Source: an uncultured Sphingomonadales bacterium (GTDB lineage: Bacteria; Pseudomonadota; Alphaproteobacteria; Sphingomonadales; Sphingomonadaceae). From it: DNA of 64,000 nt. Where the stretch lies: the NCBI GenBank assembly GCA_903839675.1, contig CAIMDB010000032.1, positions 186,001 through 250,000 of the forward strand, given 5' to 3'. Below the pieces are notes generated by a model that saw only the letters and a list, made by a program, of their open reading frames with translations, was not told the DNA's origin and ran no database searches. A program made the translations under genes and the position numbers. Shown here piece by piece: positions 16,670-25,007 of the stretch (positions within the stretch are counted from its first letter, which is position 1; every line of letters begins with the position of its first letter).

Positions 16670-17725
16670 ATGCCAGAGCCAGCCATGCACGTCGAGACAC
16701 CCCCCTTACTTACCAACAAGATTCTGGCCCACTATGACGCGAATGCGCGGGTTTTGCCCTGGCGCAGTCCGCCGGGCGCGCCATTGACGGACCCGTATCG
16801 CGTCTGGATGTCGGAAGTGATGCTTCAGCAGACAACGGTTGCCGCGGTGAAAGCCTATTTTGAAAGGTTTACAACGCGTTGGCCCGATGTCCGTGCACTC
16901 GCCGCTGCGGACGATGCCGATGTCATGGCCGAATGGGCGGGGCTTGGCTATTATGCCCGGGCCCGCAACCTCCTCGCCTGTGCCCGCATGGTGGCGAATG
17001 AGCATGGCGGCCTGTTTCCCGATAGCGAAGAAGGCCTGCGCCGCCTGCCGGGTATTGGCCCTTACACGGCGGCTGCCATCGCCGCGATCGCCTTTGGCAG
17101 ACGCGCCGTGGTGGTGGATGGCAATGTGGAACGCGTCATCACCCGGCTCTACGCCATCGAGACGCCTTTGCCTGCCGCCAAGCCCGAGATCGGGGTGCTG
17201 ATGGACGCGCTGACGCCGGACGTCCGGGCGGGGGATTTTGCGCAGGCGATGATGGATTTGGGGGCGACGGTCTGCACGCCGCGCAATCCGGCTTGCATCC
17301 TTTGTCCGGTGGCAGAGGCCTGCAAAGGCCGGACGGAGGCGGAGCGCTATCCCGTCAAACGCGCCAAGCCTGTGAAGCCGGAACGGGCCGGCGTGGCCTG
17401 GTGGATTGAGCGTGACGGGGCGGTGTTGCTGGTCCGCCGACCGGACAAGGGACTGCTCGGCGGGATGCGCGCGCTGCCCGGATGTGACTGGCGTGGCACG
17501 GGTGTGGCCCCGGCGTCGGAAACAGTTGTGCGGTCATTGGGGCAGGTGACCCATGTCTTCACCCATTTCCGCCTGACGCTGGATGTCGCCCGGCGGACAT
17601 CTGGGCCTGATATCGAAGCGATGACGGAGGCGATGTGGTGGCCGATTGACCGCCTCCATGAAGCCGGACTACCTACGGTCTTCGCGAAGGCCGCAAAATT
17701 GGCCATGAGCAGGAGAGACGCGTGA
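16670..17725 (+). CDS. mutY: A/G-specific adenine glycosylase MutY
   Basis: Base-excision repair enzyme that removes adenine opposite 8-oxoguanine. The 351-residue protein has the HhH-GPD fold with catalytic Glu in WMSEVMLQQTTV, the hairpin LRRLPGIGPYTAAAIAAIAFG, catalytic Asp in VVVDGNVERVI and a 4Fe-4S cluster motif with spacing C-x6-C-x2-C-x5-C (CTPRNPACILCPVAEAC). A NUDIX-like C-terminal domain that reads 8-oxoG follows (from about residue 235; VFTHFRLTLDV). ATG 16670 and ATG 16685 are both possible; neither has a good SD. The frame is open further upstream over dciA, but that is a shadow. It overlaps the next gene through GTGA. Confidence 0.96.
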   Translation: MPEPAMHVETPPLLTNKILAHYDANARVLPWRSPPGAPLTDPYRVWMSEVMLQQTTVAAVKAYFERFTTRWPDVRALAAADDADVMAEWAGLGYYARARNLLACARMVANEHGGLFPDSEEGLRRLPGIGPYTAAAIAAIAFGRRAVVVDGNVERVITRLYAIETPLPAAKPEIGVLMDALTPDVRAGDFAQAMMDLGATVCTPRNPACILCPVAEACKGRTEAERYPVKRAKPVKPERAGVAWWIERDGAVLLVRRPDKGLLGGMRALPGCDWRGTGVAPASETVVRSLGQVTHVFTHFRLTLDVARRTSGPDIEAMTEAMWWPIDRLHEAGLPTVFAKAAKLAMSRRDA

Positions 17726-19008
17726 CCCTAATTCTTAATCGCCGCCATTTCATGGGGGCTTCGGCCCTGACTGCAGGCCTTGCCGGAGCGCCTGCCTTTG
17801 CCAACATGCCGCTCACGCCGAAAGCGGTTCCTTGGTCTCCGGTTACGGCGGCGCTGCAGGGCTTTGTCGATAAGAAATATGTGCCCGGCGCGGCTGGCGC
17901 CATTGGGCGGGGCACGTCGGATGCCGATTTTCTCTTCACCGGTGCGCTGGCCTTTGACAATCCGACAGAGGTGACGGCGGACAGCTTGTTCCGCTGCTAT
18001 TCGATGACCAAGCCGATCACTGGCATGGCGGCCATGATGCTGATCGAAGATGGCAAGTTGAAGCTCGACCAGAATATCGCAGACTTCATTCCCGGCTTTG
18101 CCAATCCGATGGTGATGATTGACCCGACAAAGAGCCTTGAGGCGCGCCCGTCGCGCGCGCCGATTACGGTGCGCAACCTGATGACCCACACAGCGGGTCT
18201 GGGCTATACGATTGTCACCAAGGGGCCGCTGCTCGATGCTTATGTGAAGCTTGGCCTCACACCGGCCTCTGCCTCGCGAAAGCCATTGCCCGGCCAGCCC
18301 AATGTGCCGACCGCGCCTAGCCTTGCTGAATTTGCCGACCGGTTGGCGACGCTGCCGCTGATCGCGGACCCGGGCACCAGATGGAGCTATTCCGTCAGCC
18401 TCGATCTTCTCGGCCGCGTCATTGAACTGGCGAGCGGTCAGCCCTTTGATGCCTTCCTCCAGCAGCGCATCTTCACGCCACTCGGCATGACGAGCAGCTG
18501 GTTTCAGGTGCCGGAAAGCGAAATGAAGCGGCTGACCACCAATTATTTCCAAGCGCCCTTTGGCGCCTTCCCGATCGATCCGGGCAATGCCAGCGTCTAT
18601 TTTGACAAGCCGGCCTTCCCCTTTGGCGGGGCGGGACTTGTGTCCAGCCCGCGGGACTATGACCGGTTCCTCGCCATGTTGATGGGCGAAGGCGCGATTG
18701 GGTCCACGCGGATTATGAAGCGGGAAACCGCGCAGCTTGGCATGTCCAACCTCGTCCACCCGGATACAAAGATGGAAAGCTTTGTGACAGGCCAAGGCTT
18801 TGGCGCGGGCGGGCGCGTGACCATCAACCCCGGCAAGAATGGCGAAGGCGTCGGCACCTTTGGCTGGGGCGGCGCTGCCTCTACCATCGGCTGGGTGGAC
18901 CGGACCAAGGGCATCCGCGCATCGGGCTGGTCGCAGATCATGACGATGGGGGATCAGCCCTTTGTCGATGGCTTCAGCAAATCCGTTTACGCAAGTCTGT
19001 CCAACTGA
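17722..19008 (+). CDS. Serine hydrolase, class C beta-lactamase/EstB-like
   Basis: Exported hydrolase with the penicillin-binding/beta-lactamase class C fold. The N-terminus LNRRHFMGASALTAG, followed by AGAPAFA, looks like a Tat signal. The nucleophile motif SxxK is S94-M-T-K97 and the Tyr motif is around Y223 (WSYSVS), where beta-lactamases have YxN; the Asn is replaced, which favours an esterase or peptidase over a true beta-lactamase. The third motif region may be FGWGGAASTIGW, a glycine-rich strand typical of this group. Start is GTG 17722 with AGGAGAG upstream, overlapping mutY by 4 bases; it overlaps nudC at the other end. Substrate is unknown; antibiotic resistance should not be assumed. 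Confidence 0.85.
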   Translation: MTLILNRRHFMGASALTAGLAGAPAFANMPLTPKAVPWSPVTAALQGFVDKKYVPGAAGAIGRGTSDADFLFTGALAFDNPTEVTADSLFRCYSMTKPITGMAAMMLIEDGKLKLDQNIADFIPGFANPMVMIDPTKSLEARPSRAPITVRNLMTHTAGLGYTIVTKGPLLDAYVKLGLTPASASRKPLPGQPNVPTAPSLAEFADRLATLPLIADPGTRWSYSVSLDLLGRVIELASGQPFDAFLQQRIFTPLGMTSSWFQVPESEMKRLTTNYFQAPFGAFPIDPGNASVYFDKPAFPFGGAGLVSSPRDYDRFLAMLMGEGAIGSTRIMKRETAQLGMSNLVHPDTKMESFVTGQGFGAGGRVTINPGKNGEGVGTFGWGGAASTIGWVDRTKGIRASGWSQIMTMGDQPFVDGFSKSVYASLSN

Positions 19009-19877
19009 TGCCAAATCCAGGATTTACAGGCTCTCCGCTCAACCGCGTTGATCACATCCGGCAGGATCTAGAGGCGTTTAACCGCCTGCTCAACGACTGG
19101 CGCGGCCGCGTGCTCGGGCTGGACGGGCTGGATCCGATGGTGTCGGCTGAAGGGACTTTGGTCTGGCAGGGCATGGCTGATGTCTCGCTCGATCTCGAAC
19201 TGATCCTGCTTGGCCTGCATGAGGACAAGCCGCATTTTGTGCCCATCGTCGAAGCTAAGGGCGGTCCACCACGGTCCCCCGCTGTGTGGCTTGCGCTGGC
19301 GACATTGCCGGCGGAAGAAGCGGCGATCTACGGCACTGCCCGCAGCCTGATTGACTGGCACAATGGCCACCGTTTCTGCGGGCAATGCGGCGGAGAAACC
19401 AAGACGTTCCGGGCTGGCTGGGGCCGCAAATGCGGCAGCTGCAACAAGGAACATTTCCCCCGCACAGACCCCGTTGTCATCATGCTCGCTGAACATGAGG
19501 GCAAGGCGCTTGTCGGTCGGCAGGCCGCTTGGCCCAAGGGCAATTACTCCGCGCTCGCCGGGTTTCTGGAGCCGGGTGAAAGCGTGGAGGAAGCCGTGCG
19601 CCGGGAAATCCATGAGGAAGCCGGCATCACTTGCGGCGCTGTGCGCTATGTTACCAGCCAGCCTTGGCCCTTTGGCGGATCGCAGCTGATGATTGCCTGT
19701 ATTGCCGAGGCGACGAGCACAGACATCGTGATGGACACCAATGAGCTGGAAGACGCGATGTGGATCACCAAGGATGACGCCCGTGCGGCCCTTGCCGATG
19801 CGCCGGATAAAAAGTTTGGCGCGCCGCCACCCTTCGCCATCGCCAACACCCTGCTGCGCCGCTGGGTGGCGGAGTAA
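19008..19877 (+). CDS. nudC: NAD(+) diphosphatase / RNA NAD-decapping hydrolase NudC
   Basis: Nudix hydrolase that cleaves NAD(H) to NMN and AMP and can remove NAD caps from RNA. The 289-residue protein shows the zinc ribbon FCGQCGG and CGSCNKEHFPRTDP (about 123-148), the Nudix box GFLEPGESVEEAVRREIHEE followed by AGI (about 185-207) and the NudC-specific motif SQPWPFGGSQLM just downstream, close to the SQPWPFPxS signature. The N-terminal domain is the usual poorly conserved half. The ATG overlaps the serine hydrolase stop by one base, so mutY, hydrolase and nudC form a compact rightward set. It converges on pheA, with a repeat element between. Confidence 0.95.
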   Translation: MPNPGFTGSPLNRVDHIRQDLEAFNRLLNDWRGRVLGLDGLDPMVSAEGTLVWQGMADVSLDLELILLGLHEDKPHFVPIVEAKGGPPRSPAVWLALATLPAEEAAIYGTARSLIDWHNGHRFCGQCGGETKTFRAGWGRKCGSCNKEHFPRTDPVVIMLAEHEGKALVGRQAAWPKGNYSALAGFLEPGESVEEAVRREIHEEAGITCGAVRYVTSQPWPFGGSQLMIACIAEATSTDIVMDTNELEDAMWITKDDARAALADAPDKKFGAPPPFAIANTLLRRWVAE

Positions 19878-19896
19878 AGTCCCCGGCACTCTGACT

Positions 19897-20024
19897 GTGC
19901 TCCGGACTTGTTCCGGAGCCTAGGGCCACCTGCAAGAAGGTTTGGTTCATGCAGGGGCGCAGAGGTTTGCTGTCTCCGAATCTAGAGCGATTCACCCCTG
20001 GGCTCCGGCTCAAGGCCGGAGCAC
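19897..20024. repeat. Paired-hairpin repeat element, copy 1
   Basis: Two hairpins with 8-bp stems and 5-nt loops: GCTCCGGA-cttgt-TCCGGAGC (19899-19919) and GCTCCGGC-tcaag-GCCGGAGC (20002-20022). Outer ends GTGCTCCGG and CCGGAGCAC are inverted repeats, so the whole 128-bp unit is itself dyadic. It sits between convergent nudC and pheA. There is no transposase and no long T-run. The layout matches three other loci in the window. Confidence 0.65.
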
Positions 20025-20037
20025 TCATTTGCTCGAA

Positions 20038-20928
20038 TTACCCACGTTTGCGCGCTTGAGGATAGGTCCCCAGCAACCGCACTGTGCGCGAATAGAAGCT
20101 CAGTTCTTCGAGCGCGCGGGCGACGGCGGGGTCTTCGGGATGGCCTTCAATATCGGCGAAGAAGGTCGTCGCGGCAAAGCTTGCGCCGCGCTGATAGCTC
20201 TCCAGCTTGGTCATGTTGACGCCATTGGTCGCAAAGCCGCCCATCGCTTTGTAGAGTGCCGCGGGGACGTTCTTCACCTCAAAGATGAAGGTCGTCATGA
20301 CAGCGCCTTCATTGGGCACGTCCGGCGCTGTGCGGGCAAGGCGCACGAAGCGGGTCATGTTATCGTCTGAATCTTCCAGCGCCTCGGCCAGCGTATTGAG
20401 GCCGTAAATCGCCGCTGCCCCCGGCGGGGCAATGGCGGCAACGGCGGGATCGGCCAGTTCGACTGCGCGGGCCGCCGCTCCTGCTGTATCGGGAAAGGGC
20501 ACCGGCTCAATATTCCGGCTGCGCAGCCAGTGGCGGCACTGGCCCAGCGCCTGCGGATGGCTGATCGCCTGCCGCACGCCCTCCAGCGGGCCGGTGCCCA
20601 TCAATGCGTAACGGATCGGAAGGAAGAACTCACCGGTAATAACCAGCCCGGATTCGGGCAGCAGAAAATGGATGTCCGCCACGCGTCCGTGGAGCGAATT
20701 TTCAATGGGGATGAGCGCGCTGCCCGCTTGCCCGTCACGCACGGCATCAATCGCATCTTCAAAGCTATAGCAAGGCAAAGCCAGCGCGTCGGGCGTGTCT
20801 TGCAGCACAGCGATATGCGAATTGGCCCCCGGCGCGCCTTGAAAGGCAACGGCGCGGCCCGGTTCGGCAGCAGCAGCGGCCTCCATTGCGGCAACGATGG
20901 GCTGGGCGGGGGCGGGATATCGGTTCAT
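20038..20928 (-). CDS. pheA: Prephenate dehydratase
   Basis: Converts prephenate to phenylpyruvate, the committed step to phenylalanine. Monofunctional enzyme of 296 residues, with no chorismate mutase domain. The catalytic domain shows AVAFQGAPGANSHIAV, IPIENSLHGRV and the invariant Thr-Arg-Phe motif NMTRFVRLA (about residue 205). A C-terminal ACT domain follows, with MTTFIFEVKNVPAALYKA and TKLESYQRGASFAATTFF, where the more usual ESRP phenylalanine-binding motif reads ESYQ. ATG 20928 (MNRYPAPAQP) is preferred; the frame is open upstream, but that stretch is Arg-rich and probably untranslated. It diverges from a cytochrome c gene with 121 bases between starts. Confidence 0.93.
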   Translation of the reverse strand: MNRYPAPAQPIVAAMEAAAAAEPGRAVAFQGAPGANSHIAVLQDTPDALALPCYSFEDAIDAVRDGQAGSALIPIENSLHGRVADIHFLLPESGLVITGEFFLPIRYALMGTGPLEGVRQAISHPQALGQCRHWLRSRNIEPVPFPDTAGAAARAVELADPAVAAIAPPGAAAIYGLNTLAEALEDSDDNMTRFVRLARTAPDVPNEGAVMTTFIFEVKNVPAALYKAMGGFATNGVNMTKLESYQRGASFAATTFFADIEGHPEDPAVARALEELSFYSRTVRLLGTYPQARKRG

Positions 20929-21049
20929 GTTGCGGAACCGCTTACGGCTGTGACGGCAACGCTGCAAGCGTGCTTGCGGTGCGCGCAATGGACGGCTAAG
21001 GCGACGGCGATTCCATTTTCGGGCCAAAAGAGCAGGGATTTCGACGGGC

Positions 21050-21667
21050 ATGAGCGATAGCGATCAATTCAACACCATCGCAGGCTGGACACTGGCTGCA
21101 GGCATTGTGGCACTGGGCGCGACAATCGTGACCGGCCAATTGTTCAAGCACCATCCGGTTGAAGCTGGTGGCTATGCTGTGGAAAGCGCCGATGGCGGCG
21201 CTGAAGGTGGTGCTGCCAAGGATCCGCCGATTGCCTTGCTGATCCAGACCGCCGATGCGGCCAAGGGTGCCGAAGTCTTCAAGAAGTGCGCATCGTGCCA
21301 CACCATCAACAGCGGCGGCGCCAATGGCATCGGTCCGAACCTGTATGGCGTGTTGGGCAAGAAGCATGGCCACATGGCTGGTTTTGCCTATTCGGCCGGT
21401 ATGCTTGCAAAGCCGGGCAACTGGGACTTTGAAGGCATGAACGAATGGCTCAAGTCGCCTAAAAAATATGTTGAAGGCACGAAGATGAGCTTTGCTGGTC
21501 TGTCCAAGCCGGAAGATCGCGCCAATCTGATCGCCTATCTGAACGCGGAAGGGTCTAACCTGCCGTTGCCGGCTGCACCTGCGGCTGATGCGGCACCGGC
21601 CGAAGCAGGCGCTGCCAATGCCGCCGCTCCGGCAGAAGCGAATGCGGCGGCACCTGCCGCCAAGTAA
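21050..21667 (+). CDS. Membrane-anchored class I cytochrome c
   Basis: Electron-transfer cytochrome c tethered to the inner membrane and facing the periplasm, likely shuttling electrons from bc1 to an oxidase as CycM-type cytochromes do. Of 205 residues, an uncleaved signal anchor lies at 10-30 (AGWTLAAGIVALGATIVTG), then a short linker, haem site C80-A-S-C83-H84 and the axial Met146 in GTKMSFAGL. GIGPNLYGVLG and YLN near the end are class I features. The tail (about 170-205) is a low-complexity Ala/Pro/Glu run. It lies divergent to pheA and is followed by a strong intrinsic terminator, so it is probably a single-gene transcript. Confidence 0.93.
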   Translation: MSDSDQFNTIAGWTLAAGIVALGATIVTGQLFKHHPVEAGGYAVESADGGAEGGAAKDPPIALLIQTADAAKGAEVFKKCASCHTINSGGANGIGPNLYGVLGKKHGHMAGFAYSAGMLAKPGNWDFEGMNEWLKSPKKYVEGTKMSFAGLSKPEDRANLIAYLNAEGSNLPLPAAPAADAAPAEAGAANAAAPAEANAAAPAAK

Positions 21668-21690
21668 GCGCGACATACACCTGATAGAGA

Positions 21691-21717
21691 AAGGGCCCGG
21701 ATTTCCGGGCCCTTTTT
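21691..21717 (+). terminator. Intrinsic terminator after the cytochrome c gene
   Basis: Stem AAGGGCCCGGA (21691-21701) and TCCGGGCCCTT (21704-21714) with a minimal loop, followed by TTTTT. The hairpin is 23 bases past the stop codon. Confidence 0.9.
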
Positions 21718-21749
21718 CGTTTTGGAGAACCGAGTTTTAAATCCGCGCT

Positions 21750-21874
21750 GTTCGCCCTGAGCTTGTCGAAGGGCTGTCCTTCTTCTTGACACGATGGTGT
21801 CCAGAAAAGCTGCGGGGAGAAGGCAATGACCTCCAAATGAGTGTCCGTCGCCCCGTGCCTAACACGGGGCGACG
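21750..21874. repeat. Paired-hairpin repeat element, copy 2
   Basis: Left unit GCCCTgagcttgtcgaAGGGC (21754-21774), a shape often seen as a dispersed repeat in sphingomonads. Right unit is a perfect 12-bp inverted repeat CGTCGCCCCGTG (21846-21857), loop cctaa, CACGGGGCGACG (21863-21874). The right unit has the same stem and outer flank as one hairpin of the ileS element. The locus lies between the terminator of the cytochrome gene and the end of the convergent LOG-type gene. Confidence 0.6.
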
Positions 21875-21904
21875 CGGGTGTGAAAGCGAACGTGTCCGCG
21901 CGGC

Positions 21905-22744
21905 CTAGCCTTCTTCGTAAAAGGTGCGGATACAGTCCCACGCTTCTTCGGCGCTGTCGACATAGCGGAACAGCTTGAGGTCTTTCTCCCCGATGACGCC
22001 GTGCTTCACCAGCGCCTTGAAATCGATGACATCTTCCCAAAAGGCGCGGCCGAACAGGAGCACAGGCATGGGCTTGATCTTGCCTGTCTGGATCAGAGTT
22101 AGCAGCTCGAACGTTTCGTCAAACGTCCCGAACCCACCGGGGAAGACGGCAACCGCGCGCGCGCGCAGCAGGAAGTGCATCTTACGCAGCGCAAAATAGT
22201 GGAACTGAAAGCTCAGTTCCGGCGTCATATAGCTGTTCGGCACCTGTTCGTGCGGCAAGACGATGTTGAGGCCAATCGAGTCGGCAAGGACATCATTCGC
22301 GCCGCGGTTGGCCGCTTCCATGATGGAGGGGCCGCCGCCGGAACAGACCACAAAATGCCGCCACCCGTCATCATCGCGCGGAATGCGGCTGGCGATTGTG
22401 GCGAGCTTGCGCGCCTCATCATAATGCGGCGACAGCGATTCGAGGTTGGCGGCAATTTCGGGGTCTGGATGGGCTGAGGCCACACCGGGCTCCGGAATGC
22501 GCGCGGACCCGTAAAAGACGAGGGTGGATTTGATCTTCGCCTCATCGAGCAGCAACTCAGGCTTCAGCAGTTCCAGCTGAAAGCGCACCGGGCGCAAGTC
22601 TTCGCGCAGCAGGAAGGCATCATCCTGGAAGGCGAGCTTGTAAGACGGGCTTTCGGTCTGGGGGGTGGAAAGCGCATTCTTGGCGGTTTCCGCGTCCTGC
22701 GCGGCGCGCGCGAAGACCCGCGCGGGAATTTTTCTCTCTGTCAT
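21905..22744 (-). CDS. LOG-family nucleotide 5'-monophosphate nucleosidase-like protein
   Basis: Rossmann-fold protein of the TIGR00730/LOG group, often misnamed lysine decarboxylase. Members cleave nucleoside 5'-monophosphates (in plants, cytokinin riboside phosphates). The signature PGGFGTFDETFELL is at about 187-200 and an upstream glycine loop CSGGGPSIMEAANRGA at about 128-143, with STLVFYGSARIPEP before it. Length is 279 residues from ATG 22744, with an N-terminal extension of about 70 residues longer than minimal LOG proteins. It lies 26 bases downstream of an extensin-like lipoprotein gene on the same strand. The physiological substrate in this organism is unknown. Confidence 0.85.
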   Translation of the reverse strand: MTERKIPARVFARAAQDAETAKNALSTPQTESPSYKLAFQDDAFLLREDLRPVRFQLELLKPELLLDEAKIKSTLVFYGSARIPEPGVASAHPDPEIAANLESLSPHYDEARKLATIASRIPRDDDGWRHFVVCSGGGPSIMEAANRGANDVLADSIGLNIVLPHEQVPNSYMTPELSFQFHYFALRKMHFLLRARAVAVFPGGFGTFDETFELLTLIQTGKIKPMPVLLFGRAFWEDVIDFKALVKHGVIGEKDLKLFRYVDSAEEAWDCIRTFYEEG

Positions 22745-22770
22745 TTGGCCAAGTCTATGGGCGTTGTGCC

Positions 22771-23412
22771 TCAGCGGCAATAGGGACGCCCGCCCAAGTC
22801 GACATGCAAATGATCGCGGTGGGCAAAGTTATAGTCGGGGCTGAGCACGGTCAGGAACCGCTTGCACGCATCATTGCGGATGGCGCGCAGAAAATCTGCC
22901 TCATCGCCTTTGCCCAACCAGCCGTTCACCACCGTCACGCGTCGGCCATCAGCAAGCACGAAGCCCGACACATCAATCGCATTGGCATAGGCGTGTTCAG
23001 ACAGCTTATTGGAGGCCACGCCCTTCACCTGACGGCAGGCATAGCTGCCCATTGTCTCCACGCGGACAACAGGGGAGCCCAAGATTTCCCGGGCATGCGT
23101 CTGCACCGGCCCGCGCACCCATCCGGCAAAGGCACGGGCCAGCGGGCATTGTGTCGCGCGCAAATTGGAAATGGAGGCGCCGGCGCCAGTCATCAAAACA
23201 GAATTGATCGCAGAACAGCCGCCATTGCCCACAAAATCGGGCAGCACAGAGAACTTCACACCCATGCGCGATAGATCTGCGACGCATTGACGCATGGTTT
23301 CACTGTTCGGGCGTGGTGGTGCATGGGGTGCCCGTGCATGACGGTCAGACGGTGGTCCGACGCAGCCCGCGAGCAGGGCGATCACAAGAAAAAGGGGGCC
23401 ATGGCGAACCAT
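22771..23412 (-). CDS. Extensin-like C-terminal domain lipoprotein
   Basis: Predicted lipoprotein: ATG 23412 gives MVRHGPLFLVIALLAGC with a lipobox ending in Cys17, followed by a Pro/Arg-rich linker. The rest is the extensin-like C-terminal domain (about 40-213), related to the VanY/peptidase M15 fold. Candidate zinc ligands are seen in LSEHAYANAIDVSGF (His, Asp) and AHRDHLHVDLG (His). Four or more cysteines (in RQC, GGC, TQC, YAC, DAC) suggest disulfides, in keeping with periplasmic location. A role in peptidoglycan peptide trimming is plausible from the fold but not proved for the family. It follows the aldehyde dehydrogenase gene by about 43 bases. Confidence 0.82.
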   Translation of the reverse strand: MVRHGPLFLVIALLAGCVGPPSDRHARAPHAPPRPNSETMRQCVADLSRMGVKFSVLPDFVGNGGCSAINSVLMTGAGASISNLRATQCPLARAFAGWVRGPVQTHAREILGSPVVRVETMGSYACRQVKGVASNKLSEHAYANAIDVSGFVLADGRRVTVVNGWLGKGDEADFLRAIRNDACKRFLTVLSPDYNFAHRDHLHVDLGGRPYCR

Positions 23413-23455
23413 GACCCCCTGTGTTTCCCGACGGATGAACACCGCCTTGATGGCC

Positions 23456-24880
23456 TTAGGCAGGAAGGCCGCTAATGGCCTTCACTTCCATGAAGTCCCG
23501 CAGACCAAAGATGCCCGCTTCGCGACCATTGCCCGACTGCTTATAGCCACCGAACGGCGCGCCCGGTGACGGGCCCCAATTGTTGATGGCGACATTGCCG
23601 GCACGCAGCTTTGGTGCGACTTCGGCCGCCTTGGCCGGATCGCCCGAGATGGCGGCGGACAGGCCATATTCGGTGTCGTTGGCGATATCGATCGCTTCTT
23701 CAAGGTCCGAATAGGTGATGACAGCGGCGACGGGGCCGAAGATTTCTTCCTTGGCGATGCGCATGTTGCGCGTGACGCCGGAGAAGACCGTTGGCTTGAT
23801 GTAATAGCCACGGTTGACGTTGGATGGCAGGCCAACGCCGCCGGTTTCCACCTTGGCACCTTCATCGATGCCCGACTGGATCAGGCCCTGGATCTTCTCA
23901 TACTGCGCCTTGTTGACGACAGGGCCGATATGACCGCCTTCGGCCAGCGGATCGCCAACCTGAATGCTTTCCATGATGCCCTTGATGACGCCAATGGCTT
24001 CGGCTTCCTGATCCTTATGGACGAGGATACGGGCGGGCGAAATGCAGCTCTGGCCGGAATTGATCCAGACACCGGAAACCGTCGCAGGCAGTGTCGCCTG
24101 AAGGTCAGCACCCGGCAGGACGAGGTTGGGGGACTTGCCGCCCAGTTCCTGATGGACGCGCTTGACGGTGTCTGCCGCCGACTTGGCGACCATGATGCCG
24201 GCACGGGTTGAGCCGGTGAAGCTGACCATATCGATGTCAGGATGCGCGGAGATCGCTTCGCCAACGGTCATGCCATCGCCTTGGACGAGGTTGAAGACAC
24301 CGGCGGGCACGCCCGCTGCATCCATGATTTCGGCAAAGATCGCGGCGTTACCGGGGCATTCTTCCGACGGCTTCAGGATCATCGTGTTGCCAGCGGCAAG
24401 GCACGGCGCGACCTTGAGGGCAATCTGGTTCAGCGGCCAGTTCCAAGGCGTGATGAGGCCCACAACGCCCATGGGTTCGTAAACGACCTTGGCGGCACCG
24501 GCCTGCTCGGTGAAGTTGAAGGTCTTGAGCGCTTCCAGCGTGCCCATGAAGCCGCCGATCCCGGCGCCAACCTGCGCGGTCGAGGCGAAGCTCAAAGGCG
24601 CGCCCATTTCATTCGACATCGACGCGGCAAGATCACCGGCGCGCTTCTTATATTCTTCAACGACGCGCTCCATTAGGGCGATACGCTCTTCGCGGGTCGT
24701 CTGGCTGAAGGTCTTGAAGGCTTCCTTGGCGGCAGCGACGGCTGCGTCGACATCGGCCTTGGTGCCGAGCACGATTTCGGTGCAGGCCTCTTCGGTCGAC
24801 GGCGAGATGACCTGATGGCGCTTGCCACCGACGCTGTCGACCCACTGGCCGTTAATGTAGTTCTTCAGATAGCTGTCCAT
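23456..24880 (-). CDS. NAD(P)-dependent aldehyde dehydrogenase
   Basis: Cytoplasmic enzyme that oxidises an aldehyde to a carboxylic acid. The 474-residue length is standard. Motifs: cofactor segment [27 protein letters not shown], Rossmann loop [13 protein letters not shown], catalytic Glu in [12 protein letters not shown] (about residue 244) and nucleophile Cys in [14 protein letters not shown] (about 278), with [10 protein letters not shown] downstream. A strong SD (AAGGAGAGAGAC) precedes ATG 24880. Upstream is a 16-bp dyad (24955-24970) nearly identical to one before the crotonase gene, so both may be controlled by one regulator of acyl-CoA or aldehyde metabolism. The substrate cannot be read from sequence. 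Confidence 0.93.
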   Translation of the reverse strand: MDSYLKNYINGQWVDSVGGKRHQVISPSTEEACTEIVLGTKADVDAAVAAAKEAFKTFSQTTREERIALMERVVEEYKKRAGDLAASMSNEMGAPLSFASTAQVGAGIGGFMGTLEALKTFNFTEQAGAAKVVYEPMGVVGLITPWNWPLNQIALKVAPCLAAGNTMILKPSEECPGNAAIFAEIMDAAGVPAGVFNLVQGDGMTVGEAISAHPDIDMVSFTGSTRAGIMVAKSAADTVKRVHQELGGKSPNLVLPGADLQATLPATVSGVWINSGQSCISPARILVHKDQEAEAIGVIKGIMESIQVGDPLAEGGHIGPVVNKAQYEKIQGLIQSGIDEGAKVETGGVGLPSNVNRGYYIKPTVFSGVTRNMRIAKEEIFGPVAAVITYSDLEEAIDIANDTEYGLSAAISGDPAKAAEVAPKLRAGNVAINNWGPSPGAPFGGYKQSGNGREAGIFGLRDFMEVKAISGLPA

Positions 24881-24954
24881 GTCTCTCTCCTTGAATATCG
24901 TAGGTCGAATCCGGTGAGTCGCTGGCGCGACGTTCAGGTTTCGATGTGGGACTT

Positions 24955-24970
24955 TTTACGTAAACGTCAA
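24955..24970. promoter_or_regulatory. TTTACG-type operator upstream of aldehyde dehydrogenase
   Basis: TTTACGTAAACGTCAA, an imperfect dyad of form TTnACGTnnACGTnAA, 75 bases upstream of the ATG on the leftward strand. It matches TTTACGGAAACGTAAA (8473-8488) at 13 of 16 positions. The shape resembles operators reported for MerR/TetR-type regulators of branched-chain amino-acid and fatty-acid catabolism (for example LiuR), recalled and not checked. Confidence 0.55.
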
Positions 24971-25007
24971 CGCCCAACGCATCTCTTTTCGCGGCATCAA
25001 CGCGCCG

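Noticed and set aside
17722-19008. Antibiotic-resistance beta-lactamase
   Set aside because: SxxK is present but the YxN Asn is replaced and the context is mutY/nudC; an esterase or peptidase of the same fold is more likely.
17728-19014. 428-codon minus-strand frame covering the serine hydrolase exactly
   Set aside because: It mirrors the sense gene codon by codon, has no protein motif and lacks an SD.
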